A stretch of 64,000 nucleotides of DNA, taken from Cercis canadensis. Its lineage: Eukaryota > Streptophyta > Magnoliopsida > Fabales > Fabaceae. The stretch spans positions 291,090 to 355,089 of the forward strand of contig QAOA01002030.1 of assembly GCA_003255065.1 (NCBI GenBank), given 5' to 3'. Below the pieces are notes generated by a model. That model was not told where the DNA came from. It worked only from the letters and a program-made list of their open reading frames with translations, and searched no databases. Position 1 is the first letter of the stretch. Each line of letters begins with the position of its first letter. The position numbers were made by a program, and so were the translations under genes. Shown here piece after piece: positions 51,352 to 62,161 of this stretch.

Positions 51352-52820
51352 TGCACTTGCAACTTACATATGTAATTACTGGCTAGAGTGGGTCAAAGGA
51401 AAAGACATTTAGATTCAGTTGCCTTGTTAATGACTAGCAATTGCGCTTTCTTCAATTAATATTCCTGGCAATCTTTATTGTTTAATTTTATCAATTTACG
51501 AGCCAGTCACAGGAGTTGTTTATATGTGGTATTACACCGAATTTTATGAATGTTAAGATGGCATGAGAACAATTTATTGTTTCACAACTGCTATCAAAAT
51601 GAACATGGTTTAACATTGAAGATGGTTAAAATGAACATACTTTAACATTGACCCATGTGAACAAAGAAAATCTCTAGGGCAACGAGACATAAAAAGAACA
51701 CCTTAAGGTTTATCTTTGGTTTGCATTGTTAGATATATATAAAATTATTTATGAGTCTTCTAAAAGTTTAAGTTTTTAGGTTGATTTGTTTATTAGATTA
51801 CATGTGTCAATAGCTAGTCCAACTCTTTGGTTTGGTAAAAAACAAGCAATCCATATCAATTTTAGTGAAAATTCTTATGTATGTATTCTTAGAGTATTAC
51901 TCTTATTCTTTTTTTACTTTTACAAAAAAATATGTGTGGAACCCATACAAAAATATGTGGAACTCACATGGATCATATATTTTTTGTATCTATAAAAATA
52001 TTACTCTTGAAGTACATAAAAATTTCTCCTATAAGAAAACTTTTTGTGTGACCTGACCCTGAAAACTTAGCAATGGTAGAAATCAAAATTTTCACCAAGA
52101 AGAAGGGCAGAACAATGTATAACCCGTTGGGGCCATGGCTCCCTAAACTTCCTAAATTTAAAAAAAAATATCTCCAACTTTTAGTTTAAATTTCATGAAA
52201 TATATACTTGGGCCCCAAAATATTCTGAAATTTTTCATAAAAATTAGTCATTATTCTTTGGTACCTCCAATGTTTTATTCTCCTATAGTTTTTCTCTTGA
52301 CCGTGCATGCTTAACCACATATCACATTCTTACTGCCACTAAAAATCTCTATATATGTAGTTATATTAGTACAAAAATAAAACAAAATGTTCTAAAGAAC
52401 TACAAAAAGGGCCCTCCAGGTTTGTGCAAATATTATCTGTAATTGGATATAACTTGGCTTGGACTTATTTTGCATCAATAGGGAGGGATTTAAAAAGTTT
52501 ACTTGTAAAGGTAATAAGTGTGAACTTTTGTACCGTCATGTACAAACAAAAAATAATCACTCTATTGTTTTACTCGTATAAAATATGACATGCACTTTAA
52601 TGTAAATATAAATTGAAGATATAATATATATCCTAGAAATTAAAAAAAGAAATAAAAATAAAAAGTAAAAAAGAGATATTGATTTATAAAGTGCCCTTAA
52701 TTAATGACAAAAGATGGGAAGATTTGATTTTGACCAAATCACACAATGATACTTAACAAAACAACTTTAGGTTACGTATCCAATTGAATTTAATGGTAAA
52801 AGATAAAGCTAGCCTAGAAT
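51352..52820. other. Upstream flank of DEFL copy C
   Basis: No gene. From about 51895 onwards this is the left part of the inverted-repeat arm shared with 58890-60450; before that, unique AT-rich DNA. Short open frames at 51786-52056 match nothing known. Confidence 0.5.
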
Positions 52821-52830
52821 AATATATAAT
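52821..52830 (+). promoter_or_regulatory. TATA box of DEFL copy C
   Basis: AATATATAAT lies about 77 bases before the ATG at 52907, within a leader (AAGTCCATGACCTCAACGTT, CCATCCATCCTCGAAGAAAG) conserved in copies C, D and E. Confidence 0.55.
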
Positions 52831-52906
52831 GGATTTCAAGTCCATGACCTCAACGTTACCAATATCCATCCATCCTCGAAGAAAGAGAAAAATCGTTTGC
52901 AGAAGA

Positions 52907-53249
52907 ATGGCTACCAGCGTTTCTCAATCCTATCTCGTGGGCATTCTTTTCCTTGTTTTAGTTTTTGCTTCAGGTAAACAAAATTAGATTCATCTCAATA
53001 GTTGTTATGTGCATAAACTATTCTGTTATATATATTGGGTAATAATCTATAAATTGGTATCGATGATATGGTGATTGGTTGATTGCAGGTCCAGCAATTG
53101 GTTTTAATGTTCCGGGCATGGTCTGCCAGGGGGCGTGTTCAAGCTCCTCAGATTGCAACAAACTCTGCATTAGCAAGGGTTTTCATAATGGGGGATACTG
53201 TTTGGGATTTAGGGGATCAGATCTTGCATGCTGCTGCAAAACTAATTGA
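52907..53249 (+). CDS. DEFL copy C: secreted defensin-like peptide
   Basis: Two exons, 52907-52973 and 53089-53249, with a phase-1 intron; 75-residue precursor. Exon 1 is a signal peptide (MATSVSQSYLVGILFLVLVF, cleavage probably after AS-G). The mature part has eight cysteines spaced C-X3-C-X5-C-X3-C-X10-C-X9-C-C-C. The C-X3-C and final C-X-C plus a GGYC gamma-core-like motif fit the cysteine-stabilised alpha-beta fold of plant defensin-like (LCR/DEFL) peptides. Secreted family members act in antimicrobial defence or pollen-pistil signalling; which applies is unknown. A longer open frame overlapping exon 2 in another frame (from 53083) is a shadow. Splice sites, start, stop and cysteines are intact. 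It is almost identical to copy E on the other arm. Confidence 0.85.
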
Positions 53250-53445
53250 TTTGTATCAACTATCATGCCCCTTAAATAAATAAAATAATACATTTTACTC
53301 TATTTAGTCTTGAATCTTCATTATGTGTCTCAATTTTGTTCTTGATGATCAGATGGTCTGGATGGGAAGGGAATTGGGTAAAGCTGCTAGGTTCTACTCG
53401 TGGTAACAACTCACTGATGTATGAAAAAAAAAAAAAAAGGCATTA

Positions 53446-54592
53446 GTATTAAAACCAAAATTCACTTACAAAATTAACAATGGAAGATTTTATTTAATTT
53501 ATTAAATAGTAATTATGTCTCAAGGACATCTCCAATAGTTGACCACTTGATATTTTATAAAAAAAAAAAAAAGTATCAGGTTTAAATCTTATTAGTCTAA
53601 AAAATTATATCTAATCTGGGCCTTAAGAGTGAATCGACCCTTTTTATCCATAAGTATTTGGAGCTAGCCTTTTTCAATTATACCAAAACCTTTTTTTATA
53701 AAATGGGCCTAAAACTTTTTATCCAAGACCTCTTTGAATGCATGAGCTTAGATTGGAGGAATCATTGGGCCATGTCTATTTTGGCATCTCTAATGTGCAT
53801 GAGTCTCATGACTTGCAAATTGAAAAACTTAATAGTTTGATTAAAAGGTATGCAAGAGAAAATCTGAGCCAAAAAAGGGTATAAAAATAGAAAAACTAGT
53901 TAAGACTCAACTCCAAATTGAATATTGTTAGTTGTTTGAATATCAATCGTTAGAATAATCAAATCTTGTTGTTATGAGGATAGAATTCGTCGTTAAGTTA
54001 TCTTTTTTTAAGAATCACTATAATGAAACCATTAGTGTTAATTTTGAATATTTTGTAGGTAATTATGGCTATTTCCATGGCCAAAAATTGTTAAAATCAC
54101 AGCTTAATGAATGCATAAAAATAATGTTGGTATAGAATTACTCTTTTCTTTGGTCCACTGAAGGCTACATAATAAGAGGTAATTTATCTTCTCCTAAAAT
54201 CTCATCCACCCGTAGCTAATAAGATTTAAACTCGATATTTTTTTTATGAAATACCAAATGCTCAACTATTGGAGTCCTTGGGACATAATCACTCTTTAAT
54301 TAGTGACAATGCAGTCTATTTTATTAATTTCTTCTTAATTCATATTAATTAAATAAATATCTTCCGATGTTAATTTCTTTAGTCAATTTTGGGTTTTAAT
54401 ACTATTGGCTTTTTTTTTTTTTTCATACATCAGTGAGTCGTTACCACAACTTGAATCTTGGAGCTGTACCCAATTCCCTTCCAATCCAGACCATCTTATC
54501 ATCAAGAATAAAAGTGAGACACATGATCAAGACTTATACAGCAAAATTTATTCTTTTATATATAGTTTAAGGGGCATGATAGTTGATACAAC
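53446..54592. other. Region between DEFL C and DEFL D
   Basis: No gene. 53585-53990 is a copy of repeat R. About 53930-54490 is the reverse complement of about 48740-49330, including the A/T run and the GGTCTGGA-T-GGAAGGGAAT block. It is thus the inner arm of another inverted duplication centred on DEFL C. Confidence 0.55.
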
Positions 54593-54934
54593 TCAATTGT
54601 TTCTGCAGCAGCATGCAAGATCTGATGCCCTAAATCCCAAACAGTATCCCCCATTATGAAAACCCTTTCTAATGCAGAGTTTGTTGCAATCTGAAGCGCT
54701 TGAACACGGCCCCTGGCAGACCATGCCCTGCACATTAAACCAATTGCTGGACCAGCAATCAACCAATCACCATATCATCGATACCAATTTATAGATTATT
54801 ACCCAATATATATAACAAAATAGTTTATGCACATAACAACTATTGAGATGAACTTAATTTTGTTTACCTGAAGCAAAAACTAAAACAAGGAAAAGAATGC
54901 CCATGAGATAGGATTGAGCTACGCTGGTAGCCAT
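54593..54934 (-). pseudogene. DEFL copy D: defensin-like gene with splice-acceptor and frameshift lesions
   Basis: Exon 1 (54934-54868) is intact: MATSVAQSYLMGILFLVLVF. The acceptor that is GCAG in the other copies is GCTG here (changed AG at 54753-54754). The second exon (54752-54593) also lacks one base near GGTTTAATG relative to copy C, which shifts the frame early, before the first cysteine. Further on, the cysteine codons and stop are retained in the original register. Two independent lesions make a non-functional gene likely. A longer minus-strand open frame (54556-54762) in this exon is a by-product of the shifted frame. Confidence 0.8.
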
Positions 54935-56969
54935 TCTTCTGCAAACGATTTTTCTCTTTCTTCGAGGATGGATGGATACTGGTAATGTTGAGGTCATGGA
55001 CTTGAAATCCATTATATATTATTCTATCCTAGCTTTATCTTTGACCATTATATCCAATCGGATACGTAACGTAAGACGAAGTGTTTCTTTACGTATCAAA
55101 GTGTGTTTTGGTCAAAAAAAAATTTTCTGATCTTGTCATCAATGGCACTTTATAAGTCAAGGTCTCTTTTTTACTTTTTTAGGAAATATATTATATCTTT
55201 TGCATGATACCAATACAGTAACATACTGACTATTTTTTATTTGTATATGACGACATAAAAGTTTACACCTACAATCTCATGTAAACTTTTCAAATCTCTC
55301 ACTTTTCAAAAGAAATATTGTTGGAACGTAATTGTATTTATTATCTTGGAAGTCAGCTCATGAGTTGTGAAGAATTTTTCTCTTATAGTTTCTTTGTGAC
55401 TATATTATAATATGATACTTACCTTGCTGCTATCAATTGTGTGCTAAGTTGGACAGAAAATCTCCACTATAAAGTATAGATATCAAACAGTTTCGTCTTC
55501 AAGTTCAACAGACCAATATTGAATTCAAAACTGGAGACGTAAGTTACCCAAGGAGAAATTTGACTGACTTTACTGGTTGTAATTTAAGCATAATGATTAT
55601 GTTGGAGACAAACACCAACTGGACTTTCTTATAAGAGAAATGGTAATTTTACGACCATTTTCTGATCACTGTGGGCACAGATTATATCTGAGCCGTCTAG
55701 GAGAAGTTTAAATTATGTTAGGATCCATGGTAGCAAAAAATAATAAGAAAACTGGTGGTGATAATTCTTCTCATGTAGCTTTTTTACATTAGTCCCTTCT
55801 GTAGTCCTGCCTATAGTGAATCTATTCATGTTTTCCTTTCAAGGTGGCCCAGTTACTTTCTCTCTTTCTTTTTGGGTCTTGCCCGCCGGCTATTGTCTCA
55901 GACAAATATTCATTTCAATTTGATTATTTAATTCCATAGTAGCCGTTCTAATTTTTTCCAATTTTTCTTCTTGTTGGGTCTTGCCCAGCTATCGTTATCC
56001 AATGTGTCACTACTACCGTTAGTTTAAGGATAGTGTTAAAGACGTAGACCAATTCATTACTTTGTAAAAATTGAGGCATGTTTTAAAATAAGAGAACAAA
56101 ACGTTCTTATGACTAAAATAAAAAGATTAAAACTGTAATTAAATCTAAAAATTAAACTAAAATGCATGTTTTGTTTAAAGAACCTAAAATGCTCGTTTTA
56201 TTTAAAGGGCCTCAACATTAAGAGTGGATTGGCCCATTTTATCAATAGGTTTTGGAGCCAACCTTTTTCAATGATGACCAATACTTTTTTTAAAAAAATG
56301 GGCCTAAAATTTCATATCCAAAACTCCTTTGCATATATGGGCTTAGATGGGATGAATTATTGGGCTACACTCATTTCGGCATCTTTAATGTGTACAAGTC
56401 TCGTTACTTACAAATAGAAAAACATAATAATTTAATTAAAGGGTATAGAAGAGAAGTAGAGAACACTTGAGCCCAAAAAAAAAAAAAAAAAAAAAANAAA
56501 AAAAAAAAAAAAAAAAAAAAGATGTGTAAAAGAGAAAAAGATAAAGTATTTAAGATTCAACTCCAAATTGAATATCAATTATCAGAATAACAATTCTTAC
56601 TAAATAATTTATAATTGAGCAATATTGAGTTTGTTCTTAGGACTTATAGATTTTGTGTTTGAATTTAAAATATCAAAAAGAGAATAATTAAATCTTTTTT
56701 CACAACATAAATGTAAAAAATATGTTGATAGGATTACCTTTAATTAGTGACGACAATACAATTTTTTTAATTTTCCTTAATTCATATTAATTAATTAATT
56801 AAATATCTTATGTTGTTAATTTTGTAAGTTAATTTTTGGTATTTTTGGCTACAATTCTGAATTTGAATACATAGCTCACAAACTTTAAAGATGACATCAC
56901 TACTACTCAGCTATAAGCTATTTTGGTGAACACATCAGTCAAATAGTTACACAATTCAATAGCTTAAAA
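54935..56969. other. Region between DEFL D and MBD copy 2
   Basis: Begins with the DEFL D promoter (inverted TATA-like block near 55010-55020). Around 55860-55900, TTTTTGGGTCTTGCCC-GC-GGCTA resembles a plant LINE 3' end; weak. 56160-56600 is a copy of repeat R, and a long A run with an N at 56497 lies inside it. No gene supported. Confidence 0.45.
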
Positions 56970-57576
56970 TTAGAAGAGGAAGAACTCCAATATCCTCTCA
57001 TAAGCCGGCCGATTGGGAATCAGCAGATCTTCATCAAACCAATCACACATGTCAGCTATCTCGTTAAGTAAATCCTCTGGCGAATTGGTTGTCACATTTT
57101 GAATAACCTAGAAACGATAGTCAGAGAAATATTATCATGATTAAGCTTTCTATATATCATTCAGTTTTTAAAATTAAAACATAGTGCTTAATATATAATT
57201 CCAACATGAAGAACGTATAATAAAATGTAACTTACCAGTTTATCTCCAACTGTTCTCTTGTTTCTCTTCCTACTATGGTTCTCGGGATACTTCCCATATA
57301 CTAAGAAGTTGAGCACCTCTGGGATTGATTGGAAATAAATCTTCTCCAATCCAAAGTGATAATAATGCTGAAGAAATTAAACAGGAATATAATAAAGTGT
57401 CTTCTGCTGTGTGTGCTTTATATGATGGTTCCATTTGCTTAATCTCCTGTGACCTTCTGTTTTAGGATACGAGCAAGTTTACTATGCAAATCTGCTAAAT
57501 GTTTTGGCAAAGGGGGTTTTGTCTTGTGTCCTGTGAGTTTTCCCAACTCAGCAGTTTCATCTGGTGGACCTGACAT
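56970..57576 (-). pseudogene. MBD-like copy 2, internally deleted
   Basis: Exon 1-like frame from ATG 57576 (MSGPPDETAELGKLTGHKTK...) runs to about 57450. Intron 1 and exons 2 (in part) to 4 are gone: sequence matching the start of exon 2 (ATTAAGCAAATGGAACC) passes directly into the end of intron 4 and the acceptor before 57367. The exon-5 type exon (57367-57236, 44 codons, HYYHFGLEKIYFQSIPEVLN) and the terminal exon (57107-56970, VIQNVTTNSPEDLLNEIADM, stop TAA) are open. The first half of the MBD is missing. Without intron 1 the start frame meets TAA soon after, so an intact product is unlikely. Confidence 0.7.
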
Positions 57577-57689
57577 TCTCCTATCTAGAAAGAGAGAGGG
57601 GGTGAATAACTATTGTGCCTCTCGGAAGGAGAGGTAAGAAAGGAACTAGAATGCACTTGCACTGTGAGGGTTAAGCAAGACATCGAACA

Positions 57690-57737
57690 CTATATATATT
57701 GGAGAGGAGGGTTTCTTCATTGACCATGTACATGCAT
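57690..57737 (-). promoter_or_regulatory. Conserved core promoter of MBD copy 2
   Basis: Reverse complement of the block at 44704-44752: GCATGTACATGGTCAATGAA, then CCAATATATATAGTGTTCGA. Copies of the 114-bp repeat lie upstream (57740-57890), but fewer than at 61 kb. Confidence 0.6.
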
Positions 57738-57890
57738 AATATTATTTGCTAAATCATAGAATCGTGTTTTTTAATCTTTCCAATTTTTATTAGCTTTCCA
57801 AGTAAAGGAAAGAATTCAAGTTTTTGGATTTGGTCAGTTGGAGAAATAATAAGTAGCAGAAAATTTATTTGTGAGGGCTTTAAAACTAAT

Positions 57891-58889
57891 TAGGGTCTGT
57901 GATTTGTCTATATAAAATATTTTTAAATAAAAAATTAGGAATTAAAATTACAATTAAGCCTAAAAACTAAATTAAAATGTTTATTTTGTTTAAAGAGCCT
58001 AAAATGATCGTTTTGTTTAAAAGGCCTAAAAAATTATATATAATCTTGGCCATAAGAGTGAATCGATCATTTTTATTCATAAGTGTTTGGAGCGAATCCT
58101 TTTTCATAAAATGGGCCTAAAACTTCATTTTTCAAACCTCTTGAAATATGAGCTTAGATGGGAGGAATCATTGGGCCACGTCTTGGCACCTCTAATGTGC
58201 ATGAGTCTCATGACTTGCAAATTGAAAAATTTAATAATTTGATTAAAAGGTATGCAAGAGAAAATTTGAGCCAAAAAAAGGTATGAAAAAAGAAAAACTA
58301 GTTAAGACTCAACTCTAAATTGAATACCAATAGTTGTTTGAATATCAATTGTTAGAATAATCAAATATTGTTGTTATGAGGTTAGAATAATTAATTAAAT
58401 CATTAATTGTTAGGTTATCTTTTTTTAAGCATCACTATAATGAAATCATTAGTTTTTAGAATATTTTGTAGGTTATAGCTATTTCCATGACAAAAAATTG
58501 TTAAATTCACAGCTTAATGAATGCATAAAAATAATGTTGATAAATTTACTCTTTTATTTGTTCCTCTGAAGGCTACATAATAGGAGTAACTTATCCCNTC
58601 AGTGCCTTTTACTTTTCTAATTGGATGGGTACCTACAATATTTTGCTAATCATTTGCTACAGCGGGTTTGGCACAATAAAATGTTTAAGTTGGCATCATA
58701 ATATTTTGTTACCCTAAATAGTTCAGATAATTTAGTGTTTTAAGGGCACTAAAGATATTAGAAAGGGCTGGGCTTAAAAAGACGGTTTGCTAAAATGACC
58801 TAACATTAAAATCATATACAAAACCTAACTCTATAGGGCTTAAAAACTAATTAGGGTCGGTGATTTATCCATATAAAATATTTTTAAAT
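57891..58889. other. Rearranged spacer with repeat R and an inverted promoter-flank fragment
   Basis: 57940-58440 is repeat R. An N at 58598 marks an abrupt change: from there to about 58890 the sequence is the reverse complement of about 49690-49980, with the LINE target site empty. The same block is present forward at about 60915-61090. No gene. The join at the N may be an assembly break. Confidence 0.6.
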
Positions 58890-60450
58890 AAAAATGGCTT
58901 TTTTTTTTTTTTTCATACATCAGTGAGTTGTTACCACGAGTAGAACCTAGCAGCTTTACCCAATTCCCTTCCCATCCAGACCATCTGATCATCAAGAACA
59001 AAATTGAGACACATAATGAAGATTCAAGACTAAATAGAGTAAAATGTATTATTTTATTTATTTAAGGGGCATGATAGTTGATACAAATCAATTAGTTTTG
59101 CAGCAGCATGCAAGATCTGATCCCCTAAATCCCAAACAGTATCCCCCATTATGAAAACCCTTGCTAATGCAGAGTTTGTTGCAATCTGAGGAGCTTGAAC
59201 ACGGCCCCTGGCAGACCATGCCCGGAACATTAAAACCAATTGCTGGACCTGCAATCAACCAATCACCATATCATCGATGTCAATTTATAGATTATTACCC
59301 AATATATATAACAGAATAGTTTATGCACATAACAACTATTGAGATGAACCTAATTTTGTTTACCTGAAGCAAAAACTAAAACAAGGAAAAGAATGCCCAC
59401 GAGATAGGATTGAGAAACGCTGGTAGCCATTCTTCGGCAAACGATTTTTCTCTTTCTTCGAGGATGGATGGATATTGGTAACGTTGAGGTCATGGACTTG
59501 AAATCCATTATATATTATTCTAGGCTAGCTTTATCTTTTACCATTAAATTCAATTGGATACGTAACCTAAAGTTGTTTTGTTAAGTATCATTGTGTGATT
59601 TGGTCAAAATCAAATCTTCCCATCTTTTGTCATTAAGGGCACTTTATAAATCAATATCTCTTTTTTACTTTTTATTTTTCTTTCTTTTTTTATTTTCTAG
59701 GATATATATTATATCTTCAATTTATATTTACATTAAAGTGCATGTCATATTTTATACGAGTAAAACAATAGAGTGATTATTTTTTGTTTGTACATGACGG
59801 TACAAAAGTTCACACTTATTACCTTTACAAGTAAACTTTTTAAAATCCCTCCCTATTGATGCAAAATAAGTCCAAGCCAAGTTATATCCAATTACAGATA
59901 ATATTTGCACAAACCAGGAGGGCCCTTTTTGTAGTTCTTTAGAACATTTTGTTTTATTTTTGTACTAATATAACTACATATATAGAGATTTTTAGTGGCA
60001 GTAAGAATGTGATATGTGGTTAAGCATGCACGGGCAAGAGAAAAACTATAGGAGAATAAAACATTGGAGGTACCAAAGAATAATGACTAATTTTTATGAA
60101 AAATTTCAGAATATTTTGGGGCCCAAGTATATATTTCATGAAATTTAAACTAAAAGTTGGAGATATTTTTTTTTAAATTTAGGAAGTTTAGGGAGCCATG
60201 GCCCCAACGGGTTATACATTGTTCTGCCCTTCTTCTTGGTGAAAATTTTGATTTCTACCATTGCTAAGTTTTCAGGGTCAGGTCACACAAAAATTTTCCT
60301 TATAAATCTCCTAAAATAGGAGAAATTTTTATGTACTTCAAAAGTAATACTTTTATAGGGACTCAAAAGTGTAGAATTTATGTGAGTTCCACGTATTTTT
60401 GTGTGGGTTCCACACATATTAATTTTTGTAAATGTTAAAAAAAGAATAAG
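58890..60450 (-). repeat. Inverted-repeat arm 2 (contains DEFL E)
   Basis: Reverse complement of 51895-53445; see that entry. Includes identical landmarks such as GGAGCCATGGCCCCAACGGG (60194) versus its complement near 52121, and GAGGGCCCTTTTTGTAGTTC (59919) versus its complement near 52405. Confidence 0.85.
59088..59430 (-). CDS. DEFL copy E: secreted defensin-like peptide
   Basis: Two exons, 59430-59364 and 59248-59088, phase-1 intron with normal GT and GCAG ends, 75-residue precursor. The signal peptide is the same as in copy C. The mature domain has the same eight cysteines and differs at a single seen position (QGP-C instead of QGA-C before the second cysteine). TATA-like TATATATTAT lies on the minus strand near 59508-59518. 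Start, splice sites and stop are intact. With copy C it forms a recent inverted gene pair; the likely role (secreted antimicrobial or signalling peptide) is inferred only from the fold. The overlapping minus-strand open frame 59054-59254 is a different frame of exon 2. Confidence 0.85.
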
Positions 60451-60464
60451 AGTATTAAAATGCC

Positions 60465-60910
60465 TAAAAAATCATATCCAATCTTGGCTTTAAGAGTGGA
60501 CAGATCCTTTTTATCCATAGGTGTTTGGAGCCAATCCTTTTCAATGATAACCAAATCCTTTTTATAAAATGGGTCTAAAATTTCATATCCAATACCTCTT
60601 GAATATATGAGCTCAAATAGGACGAATCATTGGGCAACGTCCATTTTGGCATCTCTAATGTGCATGAGTCTCGTGCCTTGCAAATTGAAAAACTCAATAA
60701 TTTGATTAAAAGGTATGCAACAGAAAATCTGAGCCAAAAAGAAAGGTATGAAAAGAGAAAAACTAGTTAAGACTCAACTCCAAATTGAATATCAATAGTT
60801 GTTTGAATATCAATTGTTAGAATAATCAAATATTGTTGTTATGAGGTTAGAATAATTAAATCATTAGTTGTTAGGTTATCTTTTTTTAAGCATCACTATA
60901 ATGAAATCAT
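60465..60910 (+). repeat. Dispersed repeat R, rightmost copy
   Basis: Forward copy of the block described at 49395-49690 (ATAAAATGGGTCTAAAATTT, TTGGCATCTCTAATGTGCAT, AACTCCAAATTGAATATCAA). It joins directly to the promoter-flank block (60915-61090). Confidence 0.65.
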
Positions 60911-61189
60911 TAAAGGTTTTGTATATAATTTTAATTTTAGGTCGTTTTAGCAAACTGTCTTTTTAAGCCCGGCCCTTTCTAATATCTTTAGTGCCCTTAA
61001 AACACTAAATTATCTGAGCTATTTAGGGTAACAAAATATTATGATGCCAAGTTAAACATTTTATTGTGCCAAACCCACTGTAGCAAATTATTAGCAAAAT
61101 TTTGTAGAGACTTATCCGATTAGAAAAGTGCAAGGCACTGAAAGACATTTTTGCTTTAGAAATAACAAAATCTGAACATATGATTTTAG

Positions 61190-61985
61190 CCAAAATGAAT
61201 TTCTGCCACTTATCATTTCTCCAACTAGCCAAATCCAAAAAACTTGAATTCTTTCTTTTAGTAGGAAAGCTAATAGAAATTGGAAAGATTAGAAAATCTG
61301 ATTTTGTGATTTAGCAAATGAATTTTCTACTACTTATTATTTCTCCACCTAACCAAATCCAAAAGATTGAATTCTTTCCAAAGCTAATAAAAATTGGAAA
61401 GATTAGAAAATCTGATTTTGTGATTTAGCTAATGAATTTTCTGCTACTTATTATGTCTCCAACTAACCAAATCCAAAAACTTGAATTCTTTCCAACTAAC
61501 GTATTCTTAGTGTATTACTCTTATTCTTTTTTTAACATTTAATATTTCTCCACCTAACCAAATCCAAAAGCTTGAATTCTTTCCAAAGGTAATAAAAATT
61601 GGAAAGATTAGAAAATCTGATTTTGTGATTTAGCAAATGAATTTCTGCTACTTATTATTTCTCCAACTAACCAAATCCAAAAACTTGAATTCCTTCCAAA
61701 GCTAATAAAAATTGGAAAGATTATGAAATCCGATTTTGTGATTCAGCAAATGAATTTTCTGCTACTTATTATTTCTCCAACTAACCAAATCCACAAAAAC
61801 TTAAATTCTTTCCAAAGCTAATAAAAATTGGAAGGATTACAAATTCTGGTTTTGTGATTTAGCGAATGAATTTTCTGCTACTTATCACTTGTCCAACTAA
61901 CCAAATCCAAAAACTTGAATTCTTTCCTTTACTAGGAAATTTAATAAAAATTGGAAAGATTAAAAAATATGATTCTATGATTTAG
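61190..61985 (+). repeat. 114-bp tandem repeats upstream of MBD copy 3 (about seven units)
   Basis: GTGATTTAG-type phase points fall near 61306, 61420, 61625, 61738, 61853 and 61977, i.e. 114-bp steps with one gap. The gap holds about 45 foreign bases (GTATTCTTAGTGTATTACTC...) that also occur at about 51877 and, inverted, near 60450. The array is longer here than at 50516-50995. Confidence 0.85.
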
Positions 61986-61995
61986 CAAATAATAT

Positions 61996-62050
61996 TATGC
62001 ATGTACATGGCCAATGAAGAAATTAACCCTCCTCTCCAATATATATAGTG
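61996..62050 (+). promoter_or_regulatory. Conserved core promoter of MBD copy 3
   Basis: GCATGTACATGGCCAATGAA, then CCAATATATATAGTGTTCGA, about 115 bases before the ATG at 62162; same block as at 44704. Confidence 0.65.
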
Positions 62051-62161
62051 TTCGATGTCTTGCTTAACCCTCGCAGTGCAAGCGCATTCTAGTTCCTTTC
62101 TTACCTCTCCTTCCGAGAGACACAATAGTTATTCACCCTCTCTCTCTTTCTAGATAGAAGA

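Larger units (their letters stand above)
51895..53445 (+). repeat. Inverted-repeat arm 1 (contains DEFL C)
   Basis: This arm is the reverse complement of about 58890-60450. Similarity is patchy at the outer edge (51895-52050) and very high from about 52050 to 53430, with only scattered single-base differences. The arms are about 5.4 kb apart. The inner edge is the A run at about 53424-53437. Confidence 0.85.

Noticed and set aside
53083..53283. 66-codon open frame over DEFL C exon 2 (and its twins at 59054-59254 and 54556-54762)
   Set aside because: It is an alternate frame of the defensin-like exon. The spliced frame has a signal peptide and eight patterned cysteines; this one has neither.
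55860..55995. Second LINE 3' end
   Set aside because: Only a short TTTTTGGGTCTTGCCC-type match with no A tail or target duplication.
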